NCBI GenBank assembly: GCA_963728985.1
Contig: CAVSME010000003.1
Coordinates: 248,001-312,000, forward strand
Origin: DASXAI01 sp963728985
Lineage (GTDB): Bacteria; Actinomycetota; Acidimicrobiia; Acidimicrobiales; Ilumatobacteraceae
Length of the DNA: 64,000 bases
Direction: 5' to 3'
The notes beneath the pieces are model-generated. The model saw nothing but the letters and a program-made list of their open reading frames with translations. It ran no database searches and was not told the origin of the DNA. How positions within the stretch are numbered: the stretch's first letter is position 1; each line of letters opens with the position of its first letter. Below are positions 24,889 to 34,096 of the stretch, piece after piece. A program made the position numbers and the translations under genes.

Positions 24889-26056
24889 ATGGGCATGACT
24901 CAAGCGTCCGACGAACGAACCATCGACGGGCTCCGGGCGCTGGGCGAACGGTGGCGGGCGGCTCGTTCCGAGCGACAGGAGCGGACCCATCTCGAGCGAA
25001 CAGACTTCGACGCGATCCGGTCGACCGGTTACCTGCAGGCGGTGGTACCCGCCGACCAGGGAGGTACATGGCGTGGCGCGGCGGGATCGATACGAGCCAT
25101 CAGCCAAATGCTGCGGCTCCTGGGGAGTGCCGACCCGTCGGTAGCGTTGGTGTCGTCGATGCATCCCGCAGTGCTGGCGTTCTGGTTGACCGCCGCCGAC
25201 GACCGCGACGAGGAGTGGGAAGGTCAGCGTCGGGCCGTTCTGGCGACGGCTATGGCGGGACAGCGGTGGGCGACGATCACGTCGGAGCCCGGCAGCGGCG
25301 GCGACATCCTGCGGACTCGGGCGACCGCGACGCCCATCGACGGCCGAGGAGACCTGCCTGGCCGCCGCTATGCGGTCTCGGGTGTGAAGCACTTCGGAAT
25401 CCGGGATCGGCATCGCCGATTGGATGATCACGACGGCGGTGCCCGAGGGTGAGGACGATCCGGTGATCCTCGTGATCGACGTACGCGACCGTCCATGGGA
25501 CGGATCGGCTGGGCTCACCTTGACCGCGGAGTGGGACGGGGTCGGGATGGCTGCGACCCAGAGCCACGCGGTGCGACTCGACGCCATGCCCGCCATCCGC
25601 TTCGGACTCGAGCGCCCTCTCATCGAAGTCGGCATCGCCGCCAACCCGTTCGTGCTCACCCTGTTCACGTCGGTCATCGTCGGGATCATCGACGAAGCCA
25701 TCGTCGTGGCTCGCGACCGCCTCCGCGATCGGGCCGACGAACTCGACGCCTACGAACGAGTCGAATGGACACAAGCGGAACGACGGCACTGGCTGGCCCA
25801 ACAGGCCCTGGCCGGCTCCGTCGCTGCCGTCGAGTCCGACGACCCGGTTCGAGGCCTCCACGCTGCGCTCCGGGCCAAGCAATCAGTCGCCGAACTCGCC
25901 GAAGGGATCCTCACCGGTTTGGGACGCGTGCTGGGCGGCGGGACACTTTCCCAAGGATCGCCGTTCTCGCACTGGTTCGAGGACGTCCGGGCCCTCGGCT
26001 TCCTCCGACCGCCATGGGCACTCGCCCACGACCATCTCTTCGAGACCTCGTGGTGA
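24889..26056 (+). pseudogene. Acyl-CoA-dehydrogenase-like oxidase, split by one frameshift
   Basis: The protein runs in one frame from 24889 (MGMTQASDERTIDGLRALGE) through PADQGGTWRGAAGSIRA and ITSEPGSGGDI to YAVSGVKHFG, then continues in the next frame as GIGIADWMITTAVPEGEDDP to a stop at 26056. Removing one A from the AA at 25398-25399 restores a typical KHFGSGIGIADW junction. Combined length is about 388 residues, normal for the family. A single-base error in assembly is as likely as true inactivation. Placed just after the Crp-like regulator. Confidence 0.75.
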
Positions 26057-26115
26057 CACTCGCCCAGCGATGCATCGACGTCGACGTCTTCAAGACGAGT
26101 GGCTCTACGCCGCTG

Positions 26116-26592
26116 CTACGACGACCACGGGCCCAACCTCTGTTGGCGTTCTGAAGGTCGGGCTGAGCGGTCATCGCCGGTCGAGATGGAGCTTTCCGGG
26201 CTCTGTGGGGGCCGCACCGGTTCGCGTTTGAGCAGGGCAGCTCCGAATGCGTACACGAGCGCGTGGTAGGCGATCGACACGGCGGCGAGGCCGACGGCGG
26301 CCGCGACTTGGCCCGTGGTGTAGACCGCTGCAGCGGCGAGCAGGGAGATGGCCAGCTCTTCGATGAGACGGAGTCGTTCGGCGTGCCGGCCGGCTTGGTG
26401 GAAGTCGACGGTTCCCCAGATGCCGAAGCCCAGCAACGGGGCTGCGATGCCCAACAGCACCTTGATGCCGGTGGACGAGGGTGTCTGCGCTCCCCAGTAG
26501 GCGAGGGCGGCGACGATCCCCGTCTCCATCGCCACACGCAGGCTCAACAGGACCATCTGCCGGGCGGAGACCCGTCGGGTGGTCCTGCTCAT
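26116..26592 (-). CDS. DUF2568 (YrdB-like) membrane protein
   Basis: A 158-residue protein with four hydrophobic helices: MVLLSLRVAMETGIVAALAY, KVLLGIAAPLLGFGIWGTVD, LIEELAISLLAAAAVYTT and VAAAVGLAAVSIAYHALVYA. The sequence fits the DUF2568 family of small integral membrane proteins, in which an F/W-G-x-x-x-(P/H) turn follows helix two; the function is unknown. The charged C-terminus of about 35 residues is polar and probably disordered. ATG 26592 is preferred over 26646 because the first helix begins shortly after it. Confidence 0.65.
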   Translation of the reverse strand: MSRTTRRVSARQMVLLSLRVAMETGIVAALAYWGAQTPSSTGIKVLLGIAAPLLGFGIWGTVDFHQAGRHAERLRLIEELAISLLAAAAVYTTGQVAAAVGLAAVSIAYHALVYAFGAALLKREPVRPPQSPESSISTGDDRSARPSERQQRLGPWSS

Positions 26593-26879
26593 CGGTTGAC
26601 AACGGCCGAAGCTGGCCGCGTTGGCACGGTCGGCCGGCCCGGACACCTCCGGTCTCGAGCGGTCCCCTCGGTACGGTCGACGATCGCCCCACGGTTGCTC
26701 GGCATCACGTCTCCTTCGAGATCTTCGAGATCATTCGCCTGCACCGCCCAGGAAAGCGCGCCACGCTGCGGCCGGCACGACCGTCGTCGAACGATCAGCG
26801 AACTGTCACACGGACGCCACACACGTTCGGCCCGGTTGTCCCGGACTGGCGTCCACGGCGCCTCAGCGCCGGGAGTCCT

Positions 26880-27225
26880 TCAGCCTTTGACGTACGAGAG
26901 CTTCTCGCTGACCAGCCCATCACGCACGCGGAAGACGTCGATCCCCGCGCACGTGGCCGCCAGACCACGAGTAACGCCACATCTGCACGACGCGATCACC
27001 GCTCGCAAAAGTGTCTTCGGCGTCGAAGCGGCTGCTGGTGTCGGCGAAGATCTCCCCCCACGCCGATCGGATCGCATCCCGGCCTACGTGGCGCGTGCCG
27101 TCCGGCGCCGGCCCGGTCGCATCGAACACACAATCATCGGAGATCAGGGCGAGGGTTGCCTCGAGATCGTGACGGGCCCATGCGGCGGAAAAGGTCTCAA
27201 CCACATCAATGGCAGTTGGTGGCAT
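26880..27225 (-). pseudogene. SnoaL/NTF2-like protein, split by a G-run frameshift
   Basis: The frame from ATG 27225 reads MPPTAIDVVETFSAAWARHD, LEATLALISDDCVFD and VVQMWRYSW, the NTF2-like polyketide-cyclase fold. After GHVRG it loses sense, while the next frame continues GIDVFRVRDGLVSEKLSYVK to a TGA at 26880. The junction is a run of four G (26938-26941 region); three would restore the frame. Full length would be about 115 residues, normal for SnoaL-like proteins. A homopolymer sequencing error is the leading alternative to a pseudogene. Confidence 0.72.
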
Positions 27226-27390
27226 GACCGCAACGTAACGGCTACGAACCCGAGCTCGCACGGCGGCGAGTGGCACGCTCGATCACTGGTTCCGGGACGG
27301 TCGACCTCCGAGCGGACGGAGAGGTGGCGCAGCACGAGCCGCAGTCACGACGGCGTGTGACATCGTCTCGCGGGGCTGACCACGGCAACG

Positions 27391-28557
27391 ATGTGGGAAC
27401 GATGGGTAACGAATTGCGTGATGGGGTTCATCACGACGATCGTCCTGGTCAGCGCCTTCGGTCTGGCCGCTCTGCATCCTCCGATGCCGCGTCGCTCCAG
27501 TCCCTGGAACCTGCAGTTCGGCGTCGGCTTCTTGATCAATGAGCAGCCGTTCCTCGGCCTGTACTGGCTGGCGGCGGGCACGGTGCCGACGCTGGCGGCG
27601 GCCGATCTCGGCGGCCCGGACTGGTGGTTGTCAGTTGGAGCGACGGCCGTGCCGGTGACCGTGCTCATGGCGATTGCCGTCCGGTCGAACACCGCCCGCC
27701 CCGCCTTGACGGCGGCGCTCAGGCACGGACTGGGCGATGACTGCCGGCAATCCGCGCTGGTGCGTCGTTCGCGCGTCCCGCTGGTTCGCGTGCTGTTCCT
27801 CCCGTTGATCTCGTACCGACCCGACGTGCGGCGGTTCCGCAACATCCGCTACGGAGACGCTGGGCGCGGTCACCTCCTCGACGTGTACGCCCGCCGACGC
27901 CGCCCGCAGGGCGCGCCGGTGCTGATCTACCTCCATGGTGGCGGGTTCCGGATCGGCAGCAAGATGCTCGGTGCTCGCCCGCTGCTGTACCGGCTGGCGA
28001 GCCACGGTTGGATGTGTGTGAGCGCGAACTACCGGCTTCAGCCGCGGGCCTCGTACGGCGGCCAGGTGACCGACGTCAAGCGCGTGATCGCTTGGGTCCG
28101 CGAGCACGGCGCGGCGTACGGTGCCGACCCGTCAACGCTGATCCTGGTGGGCGGTTCCGCAGGCGCCCACCTGGCCGCCACCGCGGCCCTCACCGCCGGC
28201 GAGGCCCGGTTCCAGCCCGGGTTCGAAGCGGCGGACACGTCGGCTTCGGCGGTGGTCGCGTTGTACGGCTACTACGGACCCACCGGCAGTGGGGATGACG
28301 TTCCAACCTCCCCGCTCGAGTACCTCCACGCCGAGGCCCCGCCGTTCCTGATCGTCCACGGGACGCTCGACACGCTCGTGCTCGTCGAAGATGCCCGACA
28401 CTTCGCCGACGAGCTCGCGGGGGCATCCACCCAGCCCGTCGTCTACGCCGAGCTCCCGGGCACCCAGCACAACTTCGACCTGTTCCACTCGCTGCGCTGT
28501 CACGCCGTCACCGACGCCGTCGAGTCGTTTGCGACCTACGTCCGTGCAAGGACCTGA
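27391..28557 (+). CDS. HSL-type esterase/lipase with membrane N-terminus
   Basis: A 388-residue alpha/beta hydrolase of the hormone-sensitive-lipase group. The first 100 residues hold two or three hydrophobic helices (VMGFITTIVLVSAFGLAAL, VGATAVPVTVLMAIAV), so it is probably membrane-anchored. The catalytic domain has the oxyanion motif LHGGGF (H182), the nucleophile in GGSAGAH (S256), an aspartate in VHGTLDTLV and the histidine in GTQHNFD. Substrates of this family are short acyl esters. A start at 27421 (MGFITT) is possible. It stands alone between the frameshifted NTF2 gene and LuxR-TPR paralogue B. Confidence 0.85.
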   Translation: MWERWVTNCVMGFITTIVLVSAFGLAALHPPMPRRSSPWNLQFGVGFLINEQPFLGLYWLAAGTVPTLAAADLGGPDWWLSVGATAVPVTVLMAIAVRSNTARPALTAALRHGLGDDCRQSALVRRSRVPLVRVLFLPLISYRPDVRRFRNIRYGDAGRGHLLDVYARRRRPQGAPVLIYLHGGGFRIGSKMLGARPLLYRLASHGWMCVSANYRLQPRASYGGQVTDVKRVIAWVREHGAAYGADPSTLILVGGSAGAHLAATAALTAGEARFQPGFEAADTSASAVVALYGYYGPTGSGDDVPTSPLEYLHAEAPPFLIVHGTLDTLVLVEDARHFADELAGASTQPVVYAELPGTQHNFDLFHSLRCHAVTDAVESFATYVRART

Positions 28558-28680
28558 CAGCGCCACTCGGCGTTCGGCCCACCCGATCGAGACGGTGATG
28601 TACGACCTTTCGTAGCGCCCGAATGCCGAGCGGCAGCCATGCGGCAAGTCGCGATCAGCTCCGCGCCGTAACGTCGGCTC

Positions 28681-30201
28681 ATGGACGCCGCCGAGCATGA
28701 GCGTGGGGCCATCACTGCGTACCTTGCCGGCCACGACGACGAGTGCGAGCAGGGGTGGGAGGCGGCGCACCGTGCCGCCCTCGACGCTGGTGACGTCGCT
28801 GGCGCCGCCCGGCACGCGTTCTGGTTGGCGATGTGCCTGATGCTGCGCGGCCAGACGGCGCACGCCGGAGGCTGGTTGCGCCGTGCCCATGCCCTGCTCG
28901 CTGATGCTGGGATCGAGTGCGCCGCGACCGGCTATCTGCTCATTCCTGAGTTCCTCGGCGCGCTGGGTACCGGTGACGCGGCGAGCGCCCGCGCACTGGC
29001 GCTGCGAGCGGAGGCGCTGGCGAAGCGGTACGAGGACACCGACCTGCGCGCATTCGCGGTGCTCGCCGACGGGCAGGCACTCATCGCCTTGGGCGACACG
29101 AAGGGCGGCACCATGCGGCTCGACGAGGTGATGCTGTCGGTCGAGGCGGGCGAGGTCGGCCCGGTGACGTCGGGAATCGTGTATTGCGCCGTGATCCTCG
29201 AGTGCATCGCCATGTTCGACTTGCCGCGCGCGGCCGAGTGGACCGGCGCGCTGAGCGTCTGGTGCGACGCCCGACCCGACCTCGTGCCCTACCGGGGCCA
29301 GTGCCTCGTCCACCGCTCGCAGGTAGAACAGGCGGCGGGTGACTGGTCAAGAGCGATCGACACCGCCCGAGCGGCCTGCGCGCAGCTCAGCGACCCACCG
29401 CACCCGGCACTCGGGCTGGCCCACTACCAGGCGGCCGAGCTGCACCGCCTGCGCGGCGAGTTCGATGCTGCCGAGCAGGACTACCGCGCCGCGAGCCAGA
29501 ACGGCAACGACCCCATGCCGGGCCTCGCCCTGCTCGAGCTGGCGCGTGGTGCCACAGTGGCCGCGGCCGCAGCCATCTCCCGGGCCTTGGACGAGACCGC
29601 GGTCGCCACCACTCGTCCCGCCCTCCTCGCCGCTGCCGTCGACATCTACTGCGCCGCCGGTGATCTCGAGCGCGCCAAGACAGCGGCCAGTCAGCTAGCC
29701 GAGCACGCGGCGCGATCGCCGTCCGCCGTGCTCGGCGCCATGGCCGCCCAAGCCAGAGGCGCGGTGCTACTCGACGAAGACGATCCGCGCGCGGCCATCC
29801 GCCCGCTCCGCGAGGCGGCCCGGTCATGGCAATCGTTCCGCATGCCGTACGAGGCGGCCCGCACCGCCGCACTCCTGGCCCGGGCGTGCGACGCGCTCGG
29901 CGACCAGAGCGCGGCTGCGCTGGAGTTGGCCAACGCCAAGGACGGCTTTGCCCGGCTCGGCGCCACACCCGACCTGGCGCCGCTCGACGACGAGCCCGGC
30001 GATCCCGCCGCCGAGCTGTCCGGGCGCGAGCGTGAGGTCCTGGGCCTCATCGCCGCCGGACACACGAACCGCGAGATCGCGGCGGCGCTCGTGATCAGCC
30101 AGCACACGGTTCGCCGCCACGTCGAGAACATCTTCGCCAAGCTCGGCGTCGCCACCCGCGCCGCCGCCACGGCCTACGCATACGAGCACGGGCTGCTGTA
30201 G
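28681..30201 (+). CDS. LuxR-family regulator with TPR-like sensor (paralogue B)
   Basis: A 506-residue paralogue of the proteins at 21066 and 57551. The TPR-like helical region shows WEAAHRAALDAGDVAGAARH, LVPYRGQCLVHRSQVEQAAG and HYQAAELHRLRGEFDAAEQD; the LuxR HTH is LSGREREVLGLIAAGHTNRE and ISQHTVRRHVENIFAKLGVA. The motif LVPYRGQCL is shared with both other copies. The start at 28681 gives an N-terminus shorter than the paralogues by about 25 residues. Followed by an inverted repeat (30218-30244) and then NTF2-like and methyltransferase genes that may be its targets. Confidence 0.85.
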   Translation: MDAAEHERGAITAYLAGHDDECEQGWEAAHRAALDAGDVAGAARHAFWLAMCLMLRGQTAHAGGWLRRAHALLADAGIECAATGYLLIPEFLGALGTGDAASARALALRAEALAKRYEDTDLRAFAVLADGQALIALGDTKGGTMRLDEVMLSVEAGEVGPVTSGIVYCAVILECIAMFDLPRAAEWTGALSVWCDARPDLVPYRGQCLVHRSQVEQAAGDWSRAIDTARAACAQLSDPPHPALGLAHYQAAELHRLRGEFDAAEQDYRAASQNGNDPMPGLALLELARGATVAAAAAISRALDETAVATTRPALLAAAVDIYCAAGDLERAKTAASQLAEHAARSPSAVLGAMAAQARGAVLLDEDDPRAAIRPLREAARSWQSFRMPYEAARTAALLARACDALGDQSAAALELANAKDGFARLGATPDLAPLDDEPGDPAAELSGREREVLGLIAAGHTNREIAAALVISQHTVRRHVENIFAKLGVATRAAATAYAYEHGLL

Positions 30202-30217
30202 TCGAGTAGGGCGTTCA

Positions 30218-30244
30218 TCCCATCGCGCCCCGCCGCGAATGGGA
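30218..30244. promoter_or_regulatory. Inverted repeat after LuxR-TPR paralogue B
   Basis: TCCCATCGCG (30218-30227) faces CGCGAATGGGA (30234-30244) with one bulged A and a six-base loop. It lies 17 bases after the regulator stop and 46 bases before the next ATG. The position matches the inverted repeats following paralogues A and C, which favours an operator, but a terminator cannot be excluded. Confidence 0.45.
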
Positions 30245-30289
30245 CGGACGGGCGATGTGGGGGGACCGGTCGCTTCGTAGGGTCGCTTC

Positions 30290-30721
30290 ATGATCACCGA
30301 CGTACCGACCACCATCGACCAGGCGACGGCCGACCGGCTCGCCGCCGGGTTCCACCGCTGCTTCTCCGGCTTCCACGCCGCGGACGGGCTGTTCGCCCAC
30401 GACACGTTCTTCGACCTGCTGCCGCCGCTGTGGCGGTTCCAGTTCCAAGGGCCGGGTGAGGCGTTCGCCGCCCAACTGCGCTCGATCGCCGAGGGGCCCG
30501 TCGACATCGAGGTCGTGCGCACGATCCCAACTGTTACCGGGTTCGTCACTGAGCACGTCGAGACCCAGCACACACCAAACGGCGTCATGACTGCCCGCCG
30601 CATGCACCTGTGCGAGGTCCGAGATGGCCGCATTACCGCGGTCACGACCTATTGCAACGGCGGCTGGGACGATGAGCTGCGGGGCCGACATGCCGCCGAG
30701 GCCCCGATGCTGCGGTGGTGA
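30290..30721 (+). CDS. NTF2-like (SnoaL-type) small protein
   Basis: A 143-residue protein with the cone-shaped NTF2-like fold pattern: a leading helix (ATADRLAAGFHRCFSG), a strand-rich middle (PLWRFQFQGPGEAFAAQL) and closing strands (RRMHLCEVRDGRITAVTTYC) that end in GGWDDEL. Such proteins act as cyclases, hydratases, isomerases or binding proteins. Catalytic residues cannot be assigned. Its stop lies five bases before the methyltransferase ATG (and overlaps two GTG codons of that frame), so the two are one operon downstream of LuxR-TPR paralogue B. Confidence 0.7.
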   Translation: MITDVPTTIDQATADRLAAGFHRCFSGFHAADGLFAHDTFFDLLPPLWRFQFQGPGEAFAAQLRSIAEGPVDIEVVRTIPTVTGFVTEHVETQHTPNGVMTARRMHLCEVRDGRITAVTTYCNGGWDDELRGRHAAEAPMLRW

Positions 30722-30726
30722 CGGCG

Positions 30727-31518
30727 ATGACCAGCGTCTCCTACCGCGACTTCAACGGCACCGCCGCCGAGAACTACGAGCGCTACTTCGTGCCCGCCAT
30801 CGCCACACCGGTCTCCGTGCCATTCCTGCGGGCCGCCGCGCTCCGGCCCGGCGAACGTGTGCTCGATGTCGCGTGCGGTACTGGAATCATCGCCCGCGCC
30901 GCCGTGCGTGCTGGTTGTTCCGTGACAGGGATCGACGTCGCCCCCGACATGATCGACGCGGCACGAGCGACCGAGCCGACGATCGACTGGCACGTCGGTG
31001 ACGCGCAGGCGCTGCGGTTCGACGGCGGCACATTCGACGTCGTGACCTGCCAGATGGGCCTGATGTTCCTGGAAGACCGGGCGCAGGCCGTCGCGGAGAT
31101 GCGACGGGTGCTCGCCCCAGGCGGACGGGTCGTCGTCAGCACGCCCGGCGCCATCCAGCCCTTCTTCGAGGTCATAGAGCGGGCCATCACGGGCAACATC
31201 GGCAGCGAGCTGGGCGGGTTCGTGCGCGCCGTGTTCTCGATGCCCGATCCAGAGAGTCTGGCCGCGCTGCTCCGGGACGCCGGCCTCGCAGACGCGAAGG
31301 CGACCGTCGAGCCCGCCACATTGCGGCTGCCGGCGCCGGCCGAATTCCTGTGGCAGTACATCAACCTCACGCCCATGCGCCCGTTCGTCGCTGCCGCACC
31401 GGCCGAGGCCCAAGCGGCGATGGAACGCCAGATGGTGCGGGATGGCGCCCGCTTCGTGGCCCACGGTGGTGTGGCCGTCGACCAACCTATGGTCATCGGC
31501 ACCGGTCGGCAGTCCTGA
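30727..31518 (+). CDS. Class I SAM-dependent methyltransferase (UbiE-like)
   Basis: A 263-residue methyltransferase. SAM motif I is VLDVACGTGIIARAAV, followed by VTGIDVAPDMIDAARA, the acidic GDAQALRFDGGTFDVV, the helix QMGLMFLEDRAQAV and MRRVLAPGGRVVVST. The C-terminal part is helical and ends near GGVAVDQPMVIG. Small-molecule methylation is likely but the acceptor is unknown. The ATG at 30727 is used; GTG codons at 30715 and 30718 overlap the preceding stop. Converges with the ABC permease gene. Confidence 0.88.
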   Translation: MTSVSYRDFNGTAAENYERYFVPAIATPVSVPFLRAAALRPGERVLDVACGTGIIARAAVRAGCSVTGIDVAPDMIDAARATEPTIDWHVGDAQALRFDGGTFDVVTCQMGLMFLEDRAQAVAEMRRVLAPGGRVVVSTPGAIQPFFEVIERAITGNIGSELGGFVRAVFSMPDPESLAALLRDAGLADAKATVEPATLRLPAPAEFLWQYINLTPMRPFVAAAPAEAQAAMERQMVRDGARFVAHGGVAVDQPMVIGTGRQS

Positions 31519-31666
31519 GACGCCGAAGCTCGCGGTCGTACCGCGTCAGCACCCGCCGGCAAGGCTCAGGCGCGTCGAGGACCGTTGTCCGAGGAGACGC
31601 TCTCGGCGGATCGCCGTGAGCTCAGAGGAGCGCGCGTTCCGGATTGATGCGCCCGCACCAAGCGCC

Positions 31667-32518
31667 TCAGCGCTCGCGTCCGTAGAGGCGCATGGTGAGC
31701 GGTGCGAACACGGCCGTGATGACGCCGGCGGCGGCGAGCACCCACAAGACTTCCCCTGCCGTTGCCGTGCCGTGCATCAGGCCGCGCGTGGCGGTGACGA
31801 GATGGGTAACGGGATTCAGCCGAGCGAACGTCCGGAGCCAGGGCGGCATGGTCGCCGGGTCGACGAAGACGTTGCTCATGAAGGTGAGAGGGAACAGGAT
31901 CACGAGGCCCACGCTGAGCACGGCGCTCGGCACGCGCACAACGGCGCCGAGCGCCGTCCATGCCCAGGAGAGGGCCAAGCCGAAGACGATGACAAGCCCG
32001 ACGGCGCTGATGACGCCGATGGCCCCGCCTTCGGGGCGAAAGCCCATCGCCAGCCCGAGACCGATCACGAGCACGGCCGCCAGGAGGTAGCGGCCGGCGT
32101 CGCCGATGAGGCCGCCGACAACGGGAGCCGGCCGCCACACCGGCATCGAACGGAACCGATCGAACGCGCCCGTCGACAGGTCGGTATTGAGGTTGACGCC
32201 GCTGTAGACGGTGATGAAGACAACGGCCAGCACCAGCGTGCCGGGGAGCAGGAACTGCAGATAGGCGTGGGTGGAGCCGGCGAGGGCGCCGCCGAACAGG
32301 TAGGTGAACAGGACGGTGAACAGCAGCGGGATACCGAGCACGTCGGCGAGCTGTTCAGGGACATGCTTGATCTTCAGCAGCGCCCGCCAAGCGAAGGCGA
32401 GCGATGCCGACGGCGCGCTGGGCCGCGGCGGTCGTGGCCGGGCGGCGAGGGCGCGGCGCATCGCCGGATCGAGGCCGGTCCGCGGCTCGGCTGTCGGCGG
32501 GCTGGCCCTGTCGATCAT
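31667..32518 (-). CDS. ABC-2 type permease (DrrB-like)
   Basis: A 283-residue permease. After a proline-rich cytoplasmic lead come six hydrophobic segments; GIPLLFTVLFTYLFGGAL, the loop GAFDRFRSMPVWRPAPVVGG, FPLTFMSNVFVDPATMPPWL and ARLNPVTHLVTATRGL are characteristic of DrrB/ABC-2 exporters. The FDRFRSMP loop is the cytoplasmic coupling motif. The ATG at 32518 overlaps the ATPase stop by four bases. The pair would export a hydrophobic compound, as DrrAB exports daunorubicin; the real substrate is unknown. Confidence 0.9.
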   Translation of the reverse strand: MIDRASPPTAEPRTGLDPAMRRALAARPRPPRPSAPSASLAFAWRALLKIKHVPEQLADVLGIPLLFTVLFTYLFGGALAGSTHAYLQFLLPGTLVLAVVFITVYSGVNLNTDLSTGAFDRFRSMPVWRPAPVVGGLIGDAGRYLLAAVLVIGLGLAMGFRPEGGAIGVISAVGLVIVFGLALSWAWTALGAVVRVPSAVLSVGLVILFPLTFMSNVFVDPATMPPWLRTFARLNPVTHLVTATRGLMHGTATAGEVLWVLAAAGVITAVFAPLTMRLYGRER

Positions 32519-33528
32519 GTGTCGCCTGGTCCCGCGCCGGCGGCATGTCCTGTCAGGGAGAGGAACACCTCGTCCAGGCTGGGCTGACCCACCGAAAAGT
32601 CGCTGACCTCGATGGCCGAGTTCGATAGGGCGCCCAGGGCGCGGACGGCGCGCTCGGCCACGCCGTCGGCTCCATCGGCCGACACGATGCGGGCGGAGAT
32701 CACCGCCGGATCCGGGCCCGACCGGACAGCCAGGCCCAGATCTCGGGAGAGTACCCGCTCGGCGTCGGGCCGTTGCTCGGGCCGCAGCAACCCCACCCGG
32801 ACGGTGCCGGCACCGATCGACGCCTTCAGTTGCCGGGTCGTACCCTCCGCGATGACTGCTCCGTGATCGATGACCGCGACCCGATCGGCGAGGACGTCGG
32901 CCTCTTCGAGGTATTGGGTGGTGAGCAGCACGGTCGTGCCGTCGGCCGTGATGGCCCGCACGACGTCCCAGAGCTGGCTCCGGTTCCACGGGTCGAGCCC
33001 GGTCGTCGGTTCGTCGAGGAACAGCAGATCGGGCACGACGACCAGACTGGCGGCGAGATCGAGGCGGCGGCGCATCCCACCGGAGAGCGACGACACCTGA
33101 CGATGCGCGGCGTCGGCAAGGGCGAACGCTTCGAGGAGCTCCGACGCTCGCGCCCGGGCGCCCCGTCGCGTCCACCCGAGGATGCGGCCGAGCAGCACGA
33201 GGTTCTCGAAGGCCGTGAGGTCCTGGTCGACCGAGGCGAACTGCGACGTCAAGCTCAACCGGGCTCGTACCGCCTCTGCCTGCCGCACCACGTCGTGGCC
33301 GAACACCGAGGCGTGCCCACCGTCGGGTCGGAGCAGGGTGGCGAGCATGCGGATCGTGGTCGTCTTGCCAGCACCGTTCGGACCGAGCAGGCCGTAGACG
33401 GAGCCTCTCGGCACGGCCAGGTCGACGCCGTCGACGGCGGGGGTCCCGCCGAACGTCTTGGTGAGCCCGACAGCCTCGATCGCCAGGTCGCCGGAGGTTT
33501 GGCCGTCGCGCTGGCCGACCAAGGTCAC
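32515..33528 (-). CDS. ABC transporter ATP-binding protein (DrrA-like)
   Basis: A 337-residue ATPase: Walker A GPNGAGKTTT, Q-loop in LTSQFASVD, signature SSLSGGMRRRLDLAASL, Walker B LLFLDEPTTGLDP and switch LLTTQYLEE in which glutamine replaces the usual histidine, as is typical for DrrA. The C-terminal domain ends with the DrrA-type QPSLDEVFLSLTGH. Its start overlaps the upstream monooxygenase-like gene by four bases and its stop overlaps the permease start, giving a tightly coupled three-gene operon under the promoter at 33876-33904. Confidence 0.92.
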   Translation of the reverse strand: MTLVGQRDGQTSGDLAIEAVGLTKTFGGTPAVDGVDLAVPRGSVYGLLGPNGAGKTTTIRMLATLLRPDGGHASVFGHDVVRQAEAVRARLSLTSQFASVDQDLTAFENLVLLGRILGWTRRGARARASELLEAFALADAAHRQVSSLSGGMRRRLDLAASLVVVPDLLFLDEPTTGLDPWNRSQLWDVVRAITADGTTVLLTTQYLEEADVLADRVAVIDHGAVIAEGTTRQLKASIGAGTVRVGLLRPEQRPDAERVLSRDLGLAVRSGPDPAVISARIVSADGADGVAERAVRALGALSNSAIEVSDFSVGQPSLDEVFLSLTGHAAGAGPGDT

Positions 33529-33833
33529 GACGACGCGACCAGCCGTTCAGGGTGCAGCACCAGCATCACGTCCGCCGACTCGACCACGGGCGGCTCGACG
33601 ACCGCGTAGGTCTGTTCGAGCGTCCCTGCCAGGTTCGTATCTCGCCAGCGCCGGAGCGAGTCGGTCGAGTCCCAGATGTACACACCCCCGTGCTCCCCGG
33701 TCGTGGGGAAGTGCACGTAGAACTTCTGGAGCAGCCCGGGCACGTCTCGGTACCGCGGGGCCCGTTCCTCGAACCGTCGCGCCACCTCCTCATGCGACAG
33801 CCCGGACCGGTACCGAACGATCTGGAGTAGCAC
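33525..33833 (-). CDS. Small dimeric alpha-beta barrel protein (YdhR/ABM-like)
   Basis: A 102-residue protein: LLQIVRYRSGLSHEEVARRF, EERAPRYRDVPGLLQKFYV, HGGVYIWDSTDSLRRW and TLEQTYAVVEPP. The order strand, helix, a central 'PGLxxKxY', a 'GGVYxWxSxxxxxxW' strand-helix and a closing strand fits dimeric alpha-beta barrel (putative monooxygenase or heme-degradation-like) proteins. The GTG at 33833 has GGGAGG seven bases upstream. It is the first gene of the DrrAB operon and overlaps the ATPase start. Its role beside the exporter may be modification of the exported compound, which is inference. Confidence 0.68.
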   Translation of the reverse strand: MLLQIVRYRSGLSHEEVARRFEERAPRYRDVPGLLQKFYVHFPTTGEHGGVYIWDSTDSLRRWRDTNLAGTLEQTYAVVEPPVVESADVMLVLHPERLVASS

Positions 33834-33859
33834 GCCTGCCTCCCTACCCCCTACCTTTG

Positions 33860-33873
33860 TTGTACACGTACAA
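33860..33873. promoter_or_regulatory. Palindrome TTGTAC-AC-GTACAA, operator-like
   Basis: A perfect six-base inverted repeat with a two-base centre. Four GTAC units follow one another (33862, 33868, 33874, 33879). It sits three bases downstream of the promoter's -10 element, so a bound repressor would block initiation. Palindromes of this kind are typical for TetR-type repressors, but no such regulator gene is adjacent. Confidence 0.6.
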
Positions 33874-33875
33874 GT

Positions 33876-33904
33876 ACAGTACGCGTCGAACCATGTCCGG
33901 TCAA
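33876..33904 (-). promoter_or_regulatory. Sigma-70-type promoter of the DrrAB operon
   Basis: On the minus strand a -35 element TTGACC (33904-33899) is followed by exactly 17 bases and a -10 element TACTGT (33881-33876). The first gene of the operon starts 43 bases further at 33833. This is the best-looking housekeeping promoter in the window. Confidence 0.6.
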
Positions 33905-34096
33905 TCGGACGCGCACGACATGACGAGCAGGCGAGGTCGAGGCTCCACCGACCAGCGCGCTCGAACCCGATATCGGAGGCGTCACCGCTCCTCTGGCCGG
34001 TCTTACTCGCCGCACTTCCGGTGGACGAGCCCCCCAATCAGACGCGGCTACGGCGCGACCGCAGCGACGAACGACGGACCGCCACGCATCCGCTTC

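Noticed and set aside
23881..25701. Open frame of 606 codons on the minus strand across the Crp-like and oxidase genes
   Set aside because: Opposite recognisable Crp/Fnr and oxidase text; composition and lack of ribosome site mark it as a shadow frame.
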